Assembly: GCA_003635315.1 (NCBI GenBank)
Contig: PYJD01000023.1
Coordinates: 198,502 to 262,501 of the forward strand
Direction of reading: 5' to 3'
DNA from: Candidatus Poribacteria bacterium
Lineage (GTDB): Bacteria; Poribacteria; WGA-4E; WGA-3G
Length of the DNA: 64,000 nt
Below, piece by piece: positions 62,442-64,000 of the stretch (the first letter of the stretch is position 1; the number at the start of each line of letters is the position of its first letter). The translations under genes and the position numbers were made by a program. Below the pieces are notes generated by a model, which did no database searches, was not told the origin of the DNA, and saw only the letters and a list, made by a program, of their open reading frames with translations.

Positions 62442-64000
62442 TTACACGCTTGTTAGAGCAGTATTAAGGGCTTCCCAAAATGGATTCTCATTCAGTTCAT
62501 TATAGAATGGCAAACCGATCAAGCGGAATTCTTTACTATCAACCGTTAAGAGTTGGTCTTTAAATTCGACAGTAATTTCTTTCATGAATCTATCTTTCCA
62601 TTGGTCAACCGGTTGCAGAAATTTACCTTTCGGTTCTACGAAAAATTGATAACAAACAAATTTCCCTTCTTTTTCTTGTAGGAATAGTGCAAAATCTGGA
62701 TAAAATGCTTGTCCATGACCTGAGTCTCGGGTTTCGTAGCAACGGACAATATCAAACAGGTTTAGTACGTCCCATCCTTCATTGAGTTTTTGTACCGCAA
62801 AGATTGCACGGATAGGATTGTCTTTATCCTCAAGTGTGTTTACCTGCATCTGATAGTTTTTCTTTTGATCTTCATCATTAACCGAGAGGCAATATGCTTC
62901 CTGAAATTCGGATTTCAGACGTTGTATAAGTTGTTCGTTATTGATTCCGTTTTCGACAAAGAAACGAAATGCCTGTTTAACAATCCCAAGTGATGATTTG
63001 CGAATGCCTTCAATTTGGTCATCGGTGAGTCCATCAATCAGTCTGTGAAAGTTCTCCTTGTTTTCTTCCGATTGTGGGATTGTTTTCTGTGCCTTGAAAA
63101 GTATGACAGGTTTTAGGTTAATACGATTTTTCAAAGCGACCAGCTGCTTATAGTAATTAACTATGAGTGCTTGCAAGATACGTGAGTCCTGATCTAAATC
63201 GGAATGCACGAGCACGACCTCTTTTGAAAATTTATCGTTCCGAAAGTTAATCAGATCATAACGATTGATAATCTTATTCCGATATTTTTCTATCATCGTG
63301 GGTGTTTCATAATCATGTGTAGCAGTGAATTCCAACAATAGATTAGCGTTATTGGACTGAAAGATATGATGCACTGTGTTTTCCCAACTCTCAAATAACT
63401 CCATTCCCGTTTGTGTCTTTGTGCTAACATTCATGTGATGCGCTTCATCTGCCAACAGGACAATTTGCTGCTCAGTGAAATTTTCGTATGTTAAAGCGTT
63501 TTCCTTTTCCGAATTCATATCGGTATGCAGTTGCTGAATAGTCGTGAAGCAGATGTTGATGTCATTTTCGTTGACCCCTTCAAAATTCTCTACTTGCGTC
63601 ACTTTAACCGGCTTACCCTCAAAACGGATGTCTTGACTGAAAAGGTATTTTGCGGCACGTGGATTAAGAAAGTTGTCCTTTGTCTTTTCTATGATATTGG
63701 TAGAGTTGACGAAAAAGAGGAAGTTACGATAACCTTGTTCGTATAGGTAGAGGATTAAGCCTGCCATTATGAGCGTCTTACCACTGCCGGTTGCCATATT
63801 GAAAAGCAGGTGTAAGGGTTTATCCTTCTCTTCAAAATCGTTTTCAAAACAGAGGATAAACCGTACAAATGCTTCCACTTGATATTCACGGAGTTCAAAA
63901 GTAGGGTTAAGATTATCCTTGATGGATGGCGTAACTTCGGTCTCTCGGAGGGTTCTCCGTCCGAATTCTTCTAATAATGTTTCGTGTAAAAATTTTTCGG
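62442..64000 (-). CDS. Type III restriction Res-like DEAD helicase with nuclease motif, N-terminus outside window
   Basis: The frame is open to the window edge, so the start is missing; I see about 519 residues. Motifs in order: FELREYQVEAFVRF, Walker A NMATGSGKT, DEAH in LLADEAHHMN, TATHDYETP (motif III), KLNEGWDVLNLFDIVRCYE (motif V/VI area), then YPDFALFLQEKEGKF and YQFFVEPKGKF, which give the D and E-x-K of a PD-(D/E)XK nuclease core. It looks like a Res subunit of type III restriction systems or a related helicase-nuclease. No methylase gene follows on the downstream side; one could lie upstream beyond the window. Confidence 0.85.
   Translation of the reverse strand, partial: EKFLHETLLEEFGRRTLRETEVTPSIKDNLNPTFELREYQVEAFVRFILCFENDFEEKDKPLHLLFNMATGSGKTLIMAGLILYLYEQGYRNFLFFVNSTNIIEKTKDNFLNPRAAKYLFSQDIRFEGKPVKVTQVENFEGVNENDINICFTTIQQLHTDMNSEKENALTYENFTEQQIVLLADEAHHMNVSTKTQTGMELFESWENTVHHIFQSNNANLLLEFTATHDYETPTMIEKYRNKIINRYDLINFRNDKFSKEVVLVHSDLDQDSRILQALIVNYYKQLVALKNRINLKPVILFKAQKTIPQSEENKENFHRLIDGLTDDQIEGIRKSSLGIVKQAFRFFVENGINNEQLIQRLKSEFQEAYCLSVNDEDQKKNYQMQVNTLEDKDNPIRAIFAVQKLNEGWDVLNLFDIVRCYETRDSGHGQAFYPDFALFLQEKEGKFVCYQFFVEPKGKFLQPVDQWKDRFMKEITVEFKDQLLTVDSKEFRLIGLPFYNELNENPFWEALNTALTSV

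Overview
The window is AT-rich bacterial DNA. The cell envelope genes (LptF/LptG, a TonB-dependent receptor, lipoproteins) point to a diderm Gram-negative. The gene mix suggests a Candidatus Poribacteria-like or neighbouring planctomycete-like lineage: six phytanoyl-CoA dioxygenase (PhyH) family genes, several enolase-superfamily and Gfo/Idh/MocA genes, ThuA, VIT-vWA, LamG proteins and a CX4CH cytochrome-like lipoprotein. The lineage is an inference from gene content; no rRNA or other marker gene is present, and I saw no tRNA.

Layout. 1-8.6 kb: start of an M55 aminopeptidase, a MATE exporter, a two-domain rhodanese with an in-frame TGA exactly at its catalytic cysteine, a methyltransferase-like membrane protein, lptF-lptG, an unknown protein, and an aldolase plus polyprenyl synthase pair. 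8.9-17.3 kb: exported LamG and TolB-like proteins, a lipoprotein, enolase-superfamily, ThuA and VIT-vWA genes, and an HTH/GIY-YIG fusion. 17.4-22.3 kb: gene-poor and repeat-rich, with a candidate small RNA and a caspase-like/PEGA protein between two short tandem arrays. 22.3-41.6 kb: LamG, PhyH, aminotransferase, membrane protein, dehydrogenases, acyl-CoA synthetase and TonB receptor. 42.3-48.5 kb: a cytochrome, then a tight catabolic operon (Gfo/Idh, PhyH, isomerase, RraA, M14 peptidase, enolase superfamily). 48.5-50.4 kb: an ATPase gene overlapping a PD-(D/E)XK-like nuclease gene that is interrupted by TGA. 50.5-58.1 kb: two LamG proteins, a ThDP enzyme with two tandem PhyH paralogues, and two unknown membrane-anchored proteins. 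58.1-64 kb: long degenerate repeats around a Gfo/Idh gene, decayed antitoxin genes, a coiled-coil membrane protein, and a type III Res-like helicase running off the end.

Much of the metabolic content looks like uptake and oxidative breakdown of sugar acids, polyols or similar compounds: dehydrogenases, enolase-superfamily dehydratases, aldolases and Fe(II)/2-oxoglutarate oxygenases, often in short operons.

The most notable features are: (1) a probable selenocysteine (or freshly disabled) rhodanese; (2) a W-(G/A)-x-(I/L)-K motif at the C-terminus of five exported proteins; (3) a large set of REP-like hairpins that share a 5' GTAG foot but have different, self-complementary stems, several carried inside small elements with common ATACCATTTC inverted ends; (4) an ATPase-nuclease gene pair with an in-frame TGA; (5) a PhyH protein with an HXG in place of HXD; (6) a consensus promoter feeding a terminator about 85 nt away with no convincing gene between; and (7) an antitoxin gene broken exactly at a canonical -1 slippery heptamer.
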